Positions 41,267 through 51,587 of a DNA stretch of 64,000 bases are shown piece by piece. The notes beneath the pieces were generated by a model, which worked only from the letters and a program-made list of their open reading frames with translations, was not told the DNA's origin and did not search any database. The translations under genes were made by a program, and so were the position numbers. This stretch comes from Spiroplasma endosymbiont of Lonchoptera lutea (lineage in GTDB: Bacteria; Bacillota_I; Bacilli_A; Mycoplasmatales; Nriv7): NCBI RefSeq assembly GCF_964019715.1, contig NZ_OZ026463.1, forward strand, positions 558,001 through 622,000, read 5' to 3'. Position 1 is the first letter of the stretch. Every line of letters begins with the position of its first letter.

Positions 41267-41272
41267 TATAAT
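41267..41272 (+). promoter_or_regulatory. Putative -10 box of the lipoprotein gene
   Basis: TATAAT 31 bp before the start, in the short gap after the adsorption gene. No clear -35. It would let the lipoprotein be expressed independently of the virion operon. Confidence 0.5.
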
Positions 41273-41302
41273 GTAATTTCTTTGAAAGGAGGATTTTTCT
41301 TT

Positions 41303-41779
41303 ATGTGAAAAAAGAGTTTATTAGTGTTAAGTTTAGCAAGTGCGATGTTTGCCTCAGCTTGTAAAAGTAATGATATTAAGTTTGTCAAAAGTAGAATTTA
41401 TGAATTTTCTTTATCTAAAGCAACTATTAACTGACAAGATAGTAGTTCTAAAAGATATCTTGTCGGATTTTCAAATTTTAATAAGAACGAATTAGTAAAC
41501 TTGCCAGAGAATATGATTTATAGTATTACTTGATATCCATCTTTTAGGTTTACGCAAAAAACTATTAGTGATTTGTTAACTAATGTTTATGATTTAACAA
41601 AACCGGGTAAGGTTGACGCAATTAGTATTAAAGGTAAAATTCATAGCTATAATACCGGGACAAGCGAGACCGGCATTGGAGCTGATTGACAATATGATTG
41701 ATTAGAATTAATGTTTACTTCTTCCCCTTTGCCAGAAAAAGATAACGAGCAACCATTACCTAATCAATTAAAAATTTAA
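41303..41779 (+). CDS. Prophage lipoprotein carrying the adsorption protein's N-terminal domain, 158 aa
   Basis: Excellent site GAAAGGAGG before the ATG. Lipoprotein signal MWKKSLLVLSLASAMFASAC, so the mature protein is a surface lipoprotein with Cys20 as lipid anchor. After SNDIKFVKSR the sequence becomes the same as adsorption-protein residues 50-172, to the residue, and then ends with NQLKI. It is separate from the virion operon by its own -10 box and a downstream hairpin. Candidate superinfection-exclusion or receptor-masking protein; that role is inference. Confidence 0.8.
41394..41760 (+). repeat. Direct repeat, copy 2 (367 bp) within the lipoprotein gene
   Basis: Partner of 39533-39899. 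Ends sharply at CCATTACC on the right and at GAATTTAT on the left. Confidence 0.9.
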
Positions 41780-41790
41780 TAAAAATTATT

Positions 41791-41820
41791 GAAAATCGTA
41801 TTTTTTGTAATACGGTTTTC
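41791..41820 (+). terminator. Possible terminator after the lipoprotein gene
   Basis: GAAAATCGTATT pairs with AATACGGTTTTC (one G-U), loop of 6; a weak U-tract (TTAATTT) follows. Confidence 0.5.
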
Positions 41821-41842
41821 TTAATTTAAGGAGTTTAAAAAA

Positions 41843-42789
41843 ATGAAATATATTATTTCCCAAGCTGATTTAGCGGATTTAAAAGCAAAAATCCAAAGTT
41901 GATTAAGTGCTAATTGCCGTAATCCTTATTACTATAAAACTAAAAAACGCATTACCGCCTATTTAAATTTATGTACTTATTTTTATATCGAAGAAACTAC
42001 TTTAACAAAACTTATTAAAAAATATTTTAAGAATGCAACAAAAACCTTTTATCGTTGAGCACAAAAAATTATGACCGCTTATTATTCTGACAATTTAGAT
42101 TTGTTATTGTTTAAAACTACAAAACCACAAAATCTTAATTATCAATATAGTTTAAATTCTCGCAAAAAAGTATGTGATTTATATTTTGATTACAAAAATA
42201 TCAAAGCCGGTGGAATGTGGTCTTTATTTAACAATTTGAAAATTGGTTTTCACGATGTTGAAAATTCAGAAGTTCCGAAAAACATCAAAACTTTTTATCT
42301 TTGAATTAAATCTGACCCGCGTTGAAAAGAATTAAAACAGCAAATCAAACAAACAAAACGCCATTTTAAGCGTTATGAAGTATCCGAGATTGGTCTTTTA
42401 CAAATGGATGCTAAAATTATTACCCCATCAAATTTTTCGGTTGATAAAAAATATTATATTTATGATTTCATTGACGAAATGACACGGATAGTATTTGGTT
42501 ATGTTTATGATAGTTTGGGAACTAATAACGCGATTAATGCTGTACAAAGAGCAATGAAAGATTTTCGTGAACTTGGCATAACTATTAAACGCCTTCGTAC
42601 TGATAATGCTCCAGAATTTACTACTACTAACTGAAGTAATAAAAAATCGTACAAAGTAAAAGAAAGGCCTTTTACAACCTTTCTTTCAAGGAACGGAATT
42701 GTTCACGAAACCACACCAATCCGTTCTCCTCAAAGTAACGGAAAGATTGAACGATTCCATCAACATTATACTAAATTATTTTATGCTAA
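41843..42789 (+). pseudogene. Plectrovirus-encoded DDE transposase, C-terminus cut by IS-B
   Basis: Follows AAGGAG. 315 residues remain, with an N-terminal helical part and an rve-type core: Asp in LLQMDAKIIT, Asp in RLRTDNAPEF, Glu in SPQSNGKIERFHQHY. Not IS-A or IS-B. SpV1-type viruses are known to carry a transposase gene, thought to serve integration. The frame runs into composite C3 after LFYA, so the last residues are lost, though the catalytic triad is complete. Confidence 0.8.
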
Positions 42790-43850
42790 CCTGAATTGTA
42801 AATATAAATGGGACAGTTTTTTAAAATAATTGTATTAAATCTATTGGTCTTTTATAAGATAATGATTTTCTGGGTGTAGAATTAATTTGAAATGCTATAG
42901 AATTTAAGTCTTTTTGTTTATATGAAGATAAATCAGTAGATTTTGGTAAATATCTTCTTAAAATACCATTATTGTTTTCATTTAAACCTCTTTGACAAGG
43001 TTTTCCGGCATCTGCAAAATAAATTTTAACATTACAATTTTTTTCAATTAATTTTCATTTACTAAATTCTTTACCACGATCAAAAGTAATAGTTTTAATT
43101 GTTCCTGGTATTAATTTTGAAATAAATTTTATTATACTTTGTGTAATACTTTCTGCTTTATGATTTTTAGTTTTCAAAGGAATTGTGGTTTTTGATCATA
43201 GATCAGCTAAAGTAATAATAGAACTTTTATGATCTTTACCAACGATAGTATCTCCCTCTAAATGGCCAAATTCTTGTATATTTTTAATATTTGGAATTAT
43301 TAAATTTCTTTCATGAATAGATTTACAATTATTAATTCTGCCCCTAGTTTCTTTTTGTTTATGAGGTTTATTTTTGCCTTTTCTCAATAAATTTTTTTCA
43401 TCAAAACCCATTCGATTTGTTTTAAACATGTTATATAAAGTTTTTGTTGAAATATTTTTTATTTTATTTTTCTTTAAAAAATCAGCAATTATATCAAGAG
43501 CATAATTTTTAGTAATTAACAAATGATTGATAGTATTAATTTCTGTTAAAGTTAAAATTATTAATTTTCTACCTGCATTTTGTTTATTTTTTTGAACTTG
43601 ATTCAATATTTCTAATGGTAATAAGTTTTGATTTAATAATTTACAAACTCTGTGTACAGTTGATTTACTATAATCAATTGCTTTTGCTATTTTACGAATA
43701 GAAAATCCATAACTTTTATATTCTTTTATTGCTATTATTGATTCAATAGTCAGATACTTATACATTGTGCTAATTCCTTTCTTTTCTTAATTATAGAATT
43801 AACACAATTTGTTTTTTATATAAGTGTCCTTTTTAATTTTACATTTCAGG
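42790..43850 (-). mobile_element. IS-B copy 10, first unit of composite C3
   Basis: Complete 1061-bp element on the minus strand. Left flank CTAA (phage transposase), right flank AAAA belonging to the interior of another IS-B. Confidence 0.92.
42821..43765 (-). CDS. IS-B transposase, copy 10
   Basis: 314-aa frame intact. Ile is changed to Leu in LADLWSK, and ATTATT replaces ATCATT in LIIPN; the same two changes occur in copy 12, so these share a recent ancestor. Confidence 0.88.
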
Positions 43851-44617
43851 AAAACTAAAAATCATAAAGCAGAAAGTATTACACAAAGTATAATAAAATT
43901 TATTTCAAAATTAATACCAGGAACAATTAAAACTATTACTTTTGATCGTGGTAAAGAATTTAGTAAATGAAAATTAATTGAAAAAAATTGTAATGTTAAA
44001 ATTTATTTTGCAGATGCCGGAAAACCTTGTCAAAGAGGTTTAAATGAGAACAATAATGGTATTTTAAGAAGATATTTACCAAAATCTACTGATTTATCTT
44101 CATATAAACAAAAAGACTTAAATTCTATAGCATTTCAAATTAATTCTACACCCAGAAAATCATTATCTTATAAAAGACCAATAGATTTAATACAATTATT
44201 TTAAAAAACTGTCCCATTTATATTTACAATTCAGGTTTCTTTAAAAAATCAGCAATTATATCAAGAGCATAATTTTTAGTAATTAACAAATGATTGATAG
44301 TATTAATTTCTGTTAAAGTTAAAATTATTAATTTTCTACCTGCATTTTGTTTATTTTTTTGAACTTGATTCAATATTTCTAATGGTAATAAGTTTTGATT
44401 TAATAATTTACAAACTCTGTGTACAGTTGATTTACTATAATCAATTGCTTTTGCTATTTTACGAATAGAAAATCCATAACTTTTATATTCTTTTATTGCT
44501 ATTATTGATTCAATAGTCAGATACTTATACATTGTGCTAATTCCTTTCTTTTCTTAATTATAGAATTAACACAATTTGTTTTTTATATAAGTGTCCTTTT
44601 TAATTTTACATTTCAGG
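43851..44617. mobile_element. IS-B composite remnant, second unit of C3
   Basis: 43851-44235 is the last 385 bp of IS-B on the plus strand. 44236-44617 is the first 382 bp on the minus strand. This 767-bp block reproduces 14492-15258 of composite C1, including the junction TTCAGG-TTTCTTTAAA. The other half is missing. Confidence 0.9.
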
Positions 44618-44636
44618 AATACCCAACTTTCTGGCA

Positions 44637-46076
44637 TTAAAATGTTGGTTGTCCAATTAATGAACCAATTACTAAAAATACTATTGATAATACCATAATA
44701 ACTATTAACAAAGGTCAAAGTCCTTTTAATAATGAACCATATGAAATATGTGAGAGAGCAATAGCTCCCATAACAACACCAGAAGTTGGGGTTACTAAAT
44801 TAACAATTCCTGATGCTAAACTAAAACTAGTAATTGCTCCTGATGTTAAACCGACACCTAATGCAGGAGCAATAATACTAAAAACTGCTGTTGCAAAACC
44901 ACTAGCAGAAGGAATTAAAAATGATAAGGGAACAAATAAAAAATATAAAATTAAAGGAATAGCTCATTGTGGTAAATTAACAATACTATTTTTAATTCCC
45001 GCAATCATAATTTCTTGCATTCCTGTGCGTTGTAAAATTACTGTAATTCCACCAGCTAATGCAATTACTAAACAAACAGATAAAATAGCAGAGCTTCCTT
45101 GTAAAATATCATTAACTAACATTTGTTCTGATTTTCAATTAACAAAACCAATAATAATTGTCGCAATTAAAAAGAACGAAGAAACTTCTAATAAACCACC
45201 TACACCAACTCCCGGAATAAATTTGGTTATATATGGCACTTCAGTATTAATTGTTTTCCCAAATTCTTTAAAAATACTAATACCAAATTCACTTCAAGCA
45301 ATTAAATAAAAAATCATTACTACAAATGCTAAAGCAAACAGGATTAATGAAACAATTCTTCGCTTTGTTAATGGCACTTCTAAAATTGATTTTTTAAAAA
45401 TTTTTTGATGTTCACTATGCATTGAAAAAACAACTGAATTACGGTTATCTTTTTTAACACGATAAGCATAAAGCATTACAAAACCAATCGCCACCGTTGT
45501 CATCACAATTCAAATTATAACTCTTCAAACTATTCCTGTAGTTACTGCTAACTTACCAACAATTCCACCATCTATTGCAGCCTGAACAGCAGTACCAATT
45601 AAAAATGGATTAATAATTGAACCTAAAACACCAATCCCAGCTCCTAACAAAATAATTAATAATCCCGTAAAAGCATCAAATCCCGCAGCTAAAATAATTG
45701 GTAAAATTAAAGCATAAAATCCTAATGTCTCTTCTGCCATCCCATATGTTGTTCCTGAAACGGAAAAGAAAATCATTAAAATAGGAATTAACCACAACTC
45801 CTTATTTTTTAAATTAGAAATTAACTTGCCAATCAAAGCATCTAAAGCTTGAGTTTTCATCATCACATTAACAAAAGCCCCTAAAATTAATACAAAGATA
45901 ATAATTGATGCCCGACCTTTATTAGTAAAACTTTCCATCGGAACTCAAAAAATATCAATAATTCCTGCTGGCGTTTTAGCAACCGCCGGAATTCAAGATA
46001 AAAAAACTAAAATAATAATAATTAAAAATAAAATGGTAAATGCCGTTGGCATTTTAAATTTAAATCACTTTTTCAT
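44637..46076 (-). CDS. YfcC-family (C4-dicarboxylate/arginine-type) membrane transporter, 479 aa
   Basis: Starts MKKWFKFKMPTAFTILFL and has about 11-12 TM segments. It carries the family blocks GMAEETLGFYALILPIILAAGFD, VLGSIINPFLIGTA, IPSASGFATAVFSIIAPA and NLVTPTSGVVMGAIALSHISYG. These are typical of the YfcC/C4-dicarboxylate anaerobic carrier superfamily, which in Firmicutes includes arginine/ornithine exchangers and peptide or amino-acid transporters. The substrate is not predictable. The ribosome site is weak; upstream lies a 31-codon ORF (46081-46176). Its 3' end is 19 bp from IS-B composite C3. Confidence 0.85.
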
Positions 46077-46080
46077 ATCG

Positions 46081-46176
46081 CTAATCAACCATTGCCACTA
46101 ACAAAACTCATCTAATAATATTAATTTCTAAGAATTTTCCCAGTTCAAAGCTAAATTGATATTTACTATCCTTCAT
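46081..46176 (-). CDS. Short ORF upstream of the YfcC-type gene, 31 aa
   Basis: MKDSKYQFSFELGKFLEINI then IRWVLLVAMVD, after AAAGGGATAC. Ends 4 bp before the transporter's ATG, so it could be a leader peptide giving coupled translation, or the detached former N-terminus of the transporter. Evidence limited. Confidence 0.35.
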
Positions 46177-46284
46177 AATTTGTATCCCTTTCTAATTTCA
46201 CATATTTGCATATATTTTAGCACAAAAAAACAACAAGAATTAACTTGTTGCTTCTCATAATATTTAATTTAACAAAGAAAAAGA

Positions 46285-46569
46285 CTATTTTTTATAAACT
46301 GAAACTTTCGTTCTCTTTTTACCATAGCGTTCATATTTAACAACACCGTTAATTAAAGAAAACAAAGTATCATCGCCACCACGACCAACACTATTTCCAG
46401 GATGAATCTTAGTTCCCCGTTGACGATAAATAATCATCCCCGTCTTCGCTAATTGTCCATCACTTAACTTAGTACCTAATCGTTTAGAATGTGATTCACG
46501 ACCATTACGACTAGAACCAACACCTTTTTTAGAAGCAAAGAATTGAATATCTAACTTAAATCTCATCAT
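46285..46569 (-). CDS. rpmA: 50S ribosomal protein L27, 94 aa, with cleavable N-terminal extension
   Basis: Core [20 protein letters not shown] and [15 protein letters not shown] is standard L27. The N-terminus is [16 protein letters not shown]: in Firmicutes the stretch up to QFF is removed by the protease Prp before the conserved ASKKG end can reach the peptidyl-transferase centre. The prp gene lies immediately upstream. Intact; last gene of the rplU-prp-rpmA operon. Confidence 0.96.
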   Translation of the reverse strand: MMRFKLDIQFFASKKGVGSSRNGRESHSKRLGTKLSDGQLAKTGMIIYRQRGTKIHPGNSVGRGGDDTLFSLINGVVKYERYGKKRTKVSVYKK

Positions 46570-46574
46570 AATAA

Positions 46575-46880
46575 TTATATCTCCTTAATTTCTATATTTT
46601 GTGGATATTGCTCAGCAATAGTTTGTAACTGATAAACCATTGTATTCAACACAATTTGATTAACAGCTTCCACTTCTAAAACCTTAATAATAATATCATC
46701 CTTAACCGAAATACTAATACTATCTTGACACTGCCGATCTAATGCATTTAAAGTTCCAAAAACAACAGCACTAATCGCACTACAAACAATATCTTGACCC
46801 TTTGCTTTAAAACCAGAATGACCACTAACAATTACTTGATAATAATTATTTTGCTGTCTTTGAATCTGAACCCGAACCAT
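46575..46880 (-). CDS. prp: Ribosomal-processing cysteine protease Prp, 101 aa
   Basis: Lies between rplU and rpmA, as in Firmicutes. Contains [20 protein letters not shown], which holds the catalytic His (GHSG) and Cys (VCSA), and a typical [20 protein letters not shown]-terminus. Cleaves the L27 extension. The ATG at 46880 overlaps the end of rplU by 35 nt; earlier in-frame starts exist, but this one gives the family's length. Confidence 0.92.
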   Translation of the reverse strand: MVRVQIQRQQNNYYQVIVSGHSGFKAKGQDIVCSAISAVVFGTLNALDRQCQDSISISVKDDIIIKVLEVEAVNQIVLNTMVYQLQTIAEQYPQNIEIKEI

Positions 46881-47256
46881 TATTACTATCACTAATTTCT
46901 GCTGTCGGCACCGCTTTTGACTTAGTTTCAACAACTTTAGAAACCTTTTTTGCTCCATCTAATAAAATATCAATAATTTTTACTTGTGTATATGGTTGAC
47001 GATGACCATACTTAGTTTTACTATTTTTTTTCGGTTTATAAGTAAAAACCACAATCTTTTTTTCTTTACCTTGTTTAATTATTTGACCAACAACCTTAGC
47101 ATTTGGTACAAGCGGTCGACCAATGTTACCATCAATCATTAAAACCTTATCAAACTCAACAACATCGCCAGCATCACCAACGATTTTTTCAATTCAAATT
47201 ACTTGTTCCTTTTCAACACTTAGTTGCTTGCCACCAGTTAAAATAATAGCAGACAT
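46846..47256 (-). CDS. rplU: 50S ribosomal protein L21, 136 aa, with C-terminal extension
   Basis: MSAIILTGGKQLSVEKEQVIWIEK start and VVFTYKPKKNSKTKYGHRQPYTQVKI, the L21 signature (KRRK....GHRQ.yT.vki). A Ser/Lys/Asn-rich tail of about 30 residues beyond the usual end ([20 protein letters not shown]) overlaps prp. GGAGGG lies before the ATG. Confidence 0.95.
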
Positions 47257-47400
47257 ATATACATACCCTCCAGCTTAGACTCGCCAATTTAGGTGAGATT
47301 AAACTACTTATAACCTATTTCGTGCGGTTGAAACCGTTTAAAGTTATCACAAATTAATATTGCAATACTTACAACATTAATAATTATAACCTAAAATAAA
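47257..47400 (-). promoter_or_regulatory. Probable L21 leader RNA
   Basis: 144 bp of non-coding sequence before rplU with GC-richer pairing segments (AAACGGTTTCAACCG, TCTCACCTAAATTGGCGAGTC), much unlike the surrounding AT-rich DNA. An autoregulatory L21 leader is known upstream of rplU in Firmicutes. Assigned by position and look, not by a covariance model. Confidence 0.5.
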
Positions 47401-47427
47401 TATTTTCGGTAGCAAAATATGTAAATT

Positions 47428-48566
47428 GGTCGCGTTTAGTTTTCTTAGGTATTGCTTTGAAGAAGTAAAACAATCAGCTAATTATATTATTTAATTACTA
47501 AACTAACCCTGCCTTTCTTGTTGTTGTCATTTTTATTCATTACCATTTTATCATATTATTGAATTTTTACACAAATGAAAAATTATTAATTTTATTAAAT
47601 TTTAACTAATATTTTTGCTTACTTAAATCTATTATATTTATTTGTTATAGCATTACCTTTATAATTAATTCAACTATCATCATTTTTATTATTATATTTA
47701 TTTCATAATGACTTTTTATATATTTCTTTTCTGATTTCTATTTCTGAATTAATATTTTCATTAATATAATGTAATACATTTAATTTGTTTAAATTTGCCA
47801 TTTTTAAATGTAATAAGTTATTTAAATTCTTATGATTATATATTTTTGCTCCATATCCTAATTGTTGTTTTATTAAATGCGATACATCGCTTTCAATGCT
47901 ACAACCGATATTTCATTCTAAATTTTGGTTATGAATACCTTGCTTATTATTACTGAAATAATTACTCGCTTTTCTTAAATTTGTTTTAATATCTTTATTT
48001 AATTCATTTTTAGCGACATTACGAATGTTTTTAATTAATTCTTGATGATTTTCCATCCTTATATAATTTAATTCAACTATTTAGTGTTACTTTACGATTT
48101 TCAAAAATAATATTAAATGCCGTTTGTTTTAATTTTTTAATAGCGTGATAACCATCTAAAATATATCTAACATTACCAAAACTATTAGCAATTTCTCTAA
48201 TTCAAGCATCACCATCGCCACAAACAATTATTTTGTCATAATTAATATTAACATAATGTTTTTGCAATTCTTTAATTAATAAATCACGATAATCCATCGT
48301 ATTTATTCGTTTACCAATTTTTAACATTAGAAAATGACCTCGTTTATTTTCTAATTCTCTACGAGCATTTTTGTAATTTTTTTCTTTATGTCCGGTATGA
48401 AAAGTAACTAAACGAATTCTTTGGTCTTGTTTAACTTTATGGTCTAATGTTGCTAAAAATGTCTCATCTAGTTGAATATATAAATCCTTATTTTTGACAT
48501 TAATTCTAGTTTTAATTTCTTTTTCTGCTAATTGAAAATATTCAGCAATATTATATTTATTTAAAA
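47428..48566 (-). mobile_element. ISLre2-family element, 3' part, cut by IS-A copy 3
   Basis: The 3' terminus is GGTCGCGTTTAGTTTTCTTAGG (47428). The same terminus is seen at 51588, 52052 (reversed) and 58450 (reversed). The 5' end is missing beyond 48566. Confidence 0.8.
47619..48566 (-). pseudogene. ISLre2 (UPF0236-type) transposase, truncated and frameshifted
   Basis: Contains the family blocks LYIQLDETFLATLDHK, RLVTFHTGHKEKNYKNARRE and KIIVCGDGDAWIREI...RYILDGYHAIKKLK. An extra A at about 48050 (GATGGAAAATCATC) shifts the frame; the remainder (ENHQELIKNIRNVAKNELNK to NKYNRFK) continues in the next frame. Confidence 0.8.
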
Positions 48567-49644
48567 GCTGAATTATACTTGTAAGTGCAAGTAAATAAAA
48601 TTGCAAAAGATTTCATATAAAAATTTCATGATGCTAAGTTTATTTTAGAAAAAGTAAATTTAAGGAGTTTTTATATGGGATACAAACATCTTGGCATAGA
48701 TGAAAGAATTTATATTGAGAATCAATTGAAATTTAAAGTAAAAATTAGTGAAATAGCTAAAAATCTTAATCGAAGTATTAGTACTATTAATCGAGAAGTT
48801 AATAGAAATAAAGATAATAATCATTATTTTTCATTAATTGCATAAAATAAAGCAGAAAATAGAAAACAATTACATGTTTATTTTCATAAATTTAAAAATA
48901 GAGAATTAGTAAAATATGTACAACAAAAATTATTATTAGGTTGATCGCCTGAACAAATTTATGGCAGAATTAAAAATTTTCATCAAGAATGAATTATTAG
49001 TTTTAAAACAATTTACAATTGAATTTATTCTGGATTACTTGAAAAGGTTACTAGTAAAAATTTAAGAAGAAAAGGTAAGAAACGAAAATCTCAAGAAAAT
49101 CGGGGTAAATTTAATGGTAAATCCATTAAAGAACGAAATGTTAATAATCGCATAACTCTTGGCCATTGAGAAGGTGATACTGTAGTATCATCACGAGGTA
49201 AAAGTAAATCATGTTTAATAACTTTAGTTGAAAGAACATCAAGATTTACTTTAGCAATATTAGTTGAAAATAGAACTACTAAAGTTATTAACAAAAATAT
49301 TAGTCATTATTTATCAATTCTTCCAAATAATCTTGTTAAGACTATAACATTTGATAGGGGTAAAGAATTTGCTAATTGACAACAACTTGAAAAAAATTTA
49401 AATGTGAAAATTTATTTTGCTGATGCATATTCACCTTGACAAAGAGGTACTAATGAAAATACTAATGGTTTAATTAGAGAAAAATTTCCTAAAAAATTTA
49501 ATTTTTCAAACACTACTAAAAATGCAGTTCATAAATTTATATTGTCTTTAAACCAAAGACCAAGAAAAATACTAAATTATCTTTCGCCAATCGAATATTT
49601 GGTTAGAAAAATAATTTAGTTGCACTTAACTTTACAATTTGGCA
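48567..49644 (+). mobile_element. IS-A copy 3, complete in length
   Basis: 1078 bp, ends as in copy 1. Inserted in the ISLre2 transposase; the other half of that gene is not on the far side, so a deletion followed. Confidence 0.9.
48675..49619 (+). pseudogene. IS-A transposase, copy 3, nonsense mutation
   Basis: Identical in layout to copy 1, but codon 57 is TAA (48843-48845; CAA in the others) within SLIAQNKAE. Nonfunctional unless readthrough occurs. Confidence 0.9.
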
Positions 49645-49762
49645 TTATTTAATAGATATATAATTAAATACCAATGCAAAGAGATTGTAGATTAATATTT
49701 TGGAGAAAGGAAAAGGTATTGTAAATTTTATATAATTAGTAAAAATTCATAAAAAGGATTTG

Positions 49763-50393
49763 ATGAACATGAAAAAATTACTCGCTATGCTAACAACAAT
49801 TACGAGCTTATCGAGCACAACACCAATAATTTTGGCGAATGCCCCAGTAAAAATACAAGAAAAATTAAATAGTAATATTAATTTACAAGAAAATAATTTA
49901 GAAAATTTAAGTAGAGTTAAAAGAGGAAATAATAATTTTATTGAAAGTCACTATTGTTTTTTATGTCATAACCGCTTATATGTAAAAATAAGCCATAGAA
50001 ATTGAGAAAAAATAAGGTCTGAGTATAATAAGAGAACAAGAACCTCTCTTTATAATTTTGTATATGCTTTATTAAAGAATGAATTTAAAAAAATAAATTC
50101 ATCCGGAGATGATAGAAGTCGGGATGATTTTATTAATGAAGATATTGAAATTATTGCTAATGTTGTAAGTGATCATTTTTCAGATATTAATCAAGTTTTT
50201 CTAAATAAAAATAATAATTACGAGGGTTTAATTAATAAGAACAAATCGAAATAAATATTGAACAAATAATGATGATTTTTGAGGGGCCCATATAAACAAA
50301 GAAGATAATGGGGGAGAAGATTTAAATGATGCAATTGTTAATACACAATTAGGCGTATTAAAAAATAATGATGATGAAACAATTTTATATGCA
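49763..50393 (+). pseudogene. Secreted protein, frameshifted and interrupted by IS-B
   Basis: Signal peptide MNMKKLLAMLTTITSLSSTT ending at ANA, then a dibasic motif SRVKRGNN and a CFLC pair (HYCFLCHNRLY). The first frame runs 163 codons to TAA at 50252. A one-base slip near 50240 continues into a second open stretch (NRNKYWTNNDDFWGAHINKE...LGVLKNNDDETILYA) that ends at IS-B. So the original was longer. Possibly an effector or toxin by its secretion signal; no domain recognised. AAAAAGGA precedes the start. Confidence 0.6.
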
Positions 50394-51454
50394 CCTGAAA
50401 TGTAAAATTAAAAAGGACACTTATATAAAAAACAAATTGTGTTAATTCTATAATTAAGAAAAGAAAGGAATTAGCACAATGTATAAGTATCTGACTATTG
50501 AATCAATAATAGCAATAAAAGAATATAAAAGTTATGGATTTTCTATTCGTAAAATAGCAAAAGCAATTGATTATAGTAAATCAACTGTACACAGAGTTTG
50601 TAAATTATTAAATCAAAACTTATTACCATTAGAAATATTGAATCAAGTTCAAAAAAATAAACAAAATGCAGGTAGAAAATTAATAATTTTAACTTTAACA
50701 GAAATTAATACTATCAATCATTTGTTAATTACTAAAAATTATGCTCTTGATATAATTGCTGATTTTTTAAAGAAAAATAAAATAAAAAATATTTCAACAA
50801 AAACTTTATATAACATGTTTAAAACAAATCGAATGGGTTTTGATGAAAAAAATTTATTGAGAAAAGGCAAAAATAAACCTCATAAACAAAAAGAAACTAG
50901 GGGCAGAATTAATAATTGTAAATCTATTCATGAAAGAAATTTAATCATTCCAAATATTAAAAATATACAAGAATTTGGCCATTTAGAGGGAGATACTATC
51001 GTTGGTAAAGATCATAAAAGTTCTATTATTACTTTAGCTGATATATGATCAAAAACCACAATTCCTTTGAAAACTAAAAATCATAAAGCAGAAAGTATTA
51101 CACAAAGTATAATAAAATTTATTTCAAAATTAATACCAGGAACAATTAAAACTATTACTTTTGATCGTGGTAAAGAATTTAGTAAATGAAAATTAATTGA
51201 AAAAAATTGTAATGTTAAAATTTATTTTGCAGATGCCGGAAAACCTTGTCAAAGAGGTTTAAATGAGAACAATAATGGTATTTTAAGAAGATATTTACCA
51301 AAATCTACTGATTTATCTTCATATAAACAAAAAGACTTAAATTCTATAGCATTTCAAATTAATTCTACACCCAGAAAATCATTATCTTATAAAAGACCAA
51401 TAGATTTAATACAATTATTTTAAAAAACTGTCCCATTTATATTTACAATTCAGG
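50394..51454 (+). mobile_element. IS-B copy 11, in the secreted-protein gene
   Basis: Complete. Left flank TGCA, right flank TTCC, which is the end of an IS3-family remnant: unequal, so the right flank was replaced after insertion. Confidence 0.92.
50479..51423 (+). CDS. IS-B transposase, copy 11
   Basis: Intact 314-aa consensus frame. Confidence 0.9.
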
Positions 51455-51518
51455 TTCCTTCTTTCTTAATAATTTTGAAGTCTATATAATTATGGTCCAA
51501 CTTATTGTAGCCTATCCA
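51455..51518. mobile_element. IS3-family terminal remnant (64 bp)
   Basis: Matches the end of the IS3-family element at 56289-56352 and stops exactly at its terminus (CCTATCCA). Confidence 0.8.
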
Positions 51519-51587
51519 AGATTTAAGTAAGTAAAAATATAAAATTAATATATATTTAGTGAAAATTTAATAAAATTAATTAATAAT
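51519..51587. mobile_element. Diverged ISLre2 internal fragment
   Basis: AGATTTAAGTAAG.AAAAATAT resembles the ISLre2 stop-codon region seen at 57195-57205 and 58258-58300, with changes. Confidence 0.5.

Larger units (their letters stand above)
34582..42789 (+). mobile_element. Plectrovirus (SpV1-like) prophage 3, nearly complete, right end truncated
   Basis: An 8.2-kb block, about the size of a plectrovirus genome (7-8 kb). It carries replication, coat, extrusion and adsorption genes on the plus strand and a phage-type transposase at its right end, cut by IS-B composite C3. Only one gene (34897-35208) runs against the rest. Confidence 0.9.

Noticed and set aside
45025-45309. 94-aa plus-strand ORF inside the YfcC-type transporter
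   Set aside because: Antisense shadow of transmembrane segments.
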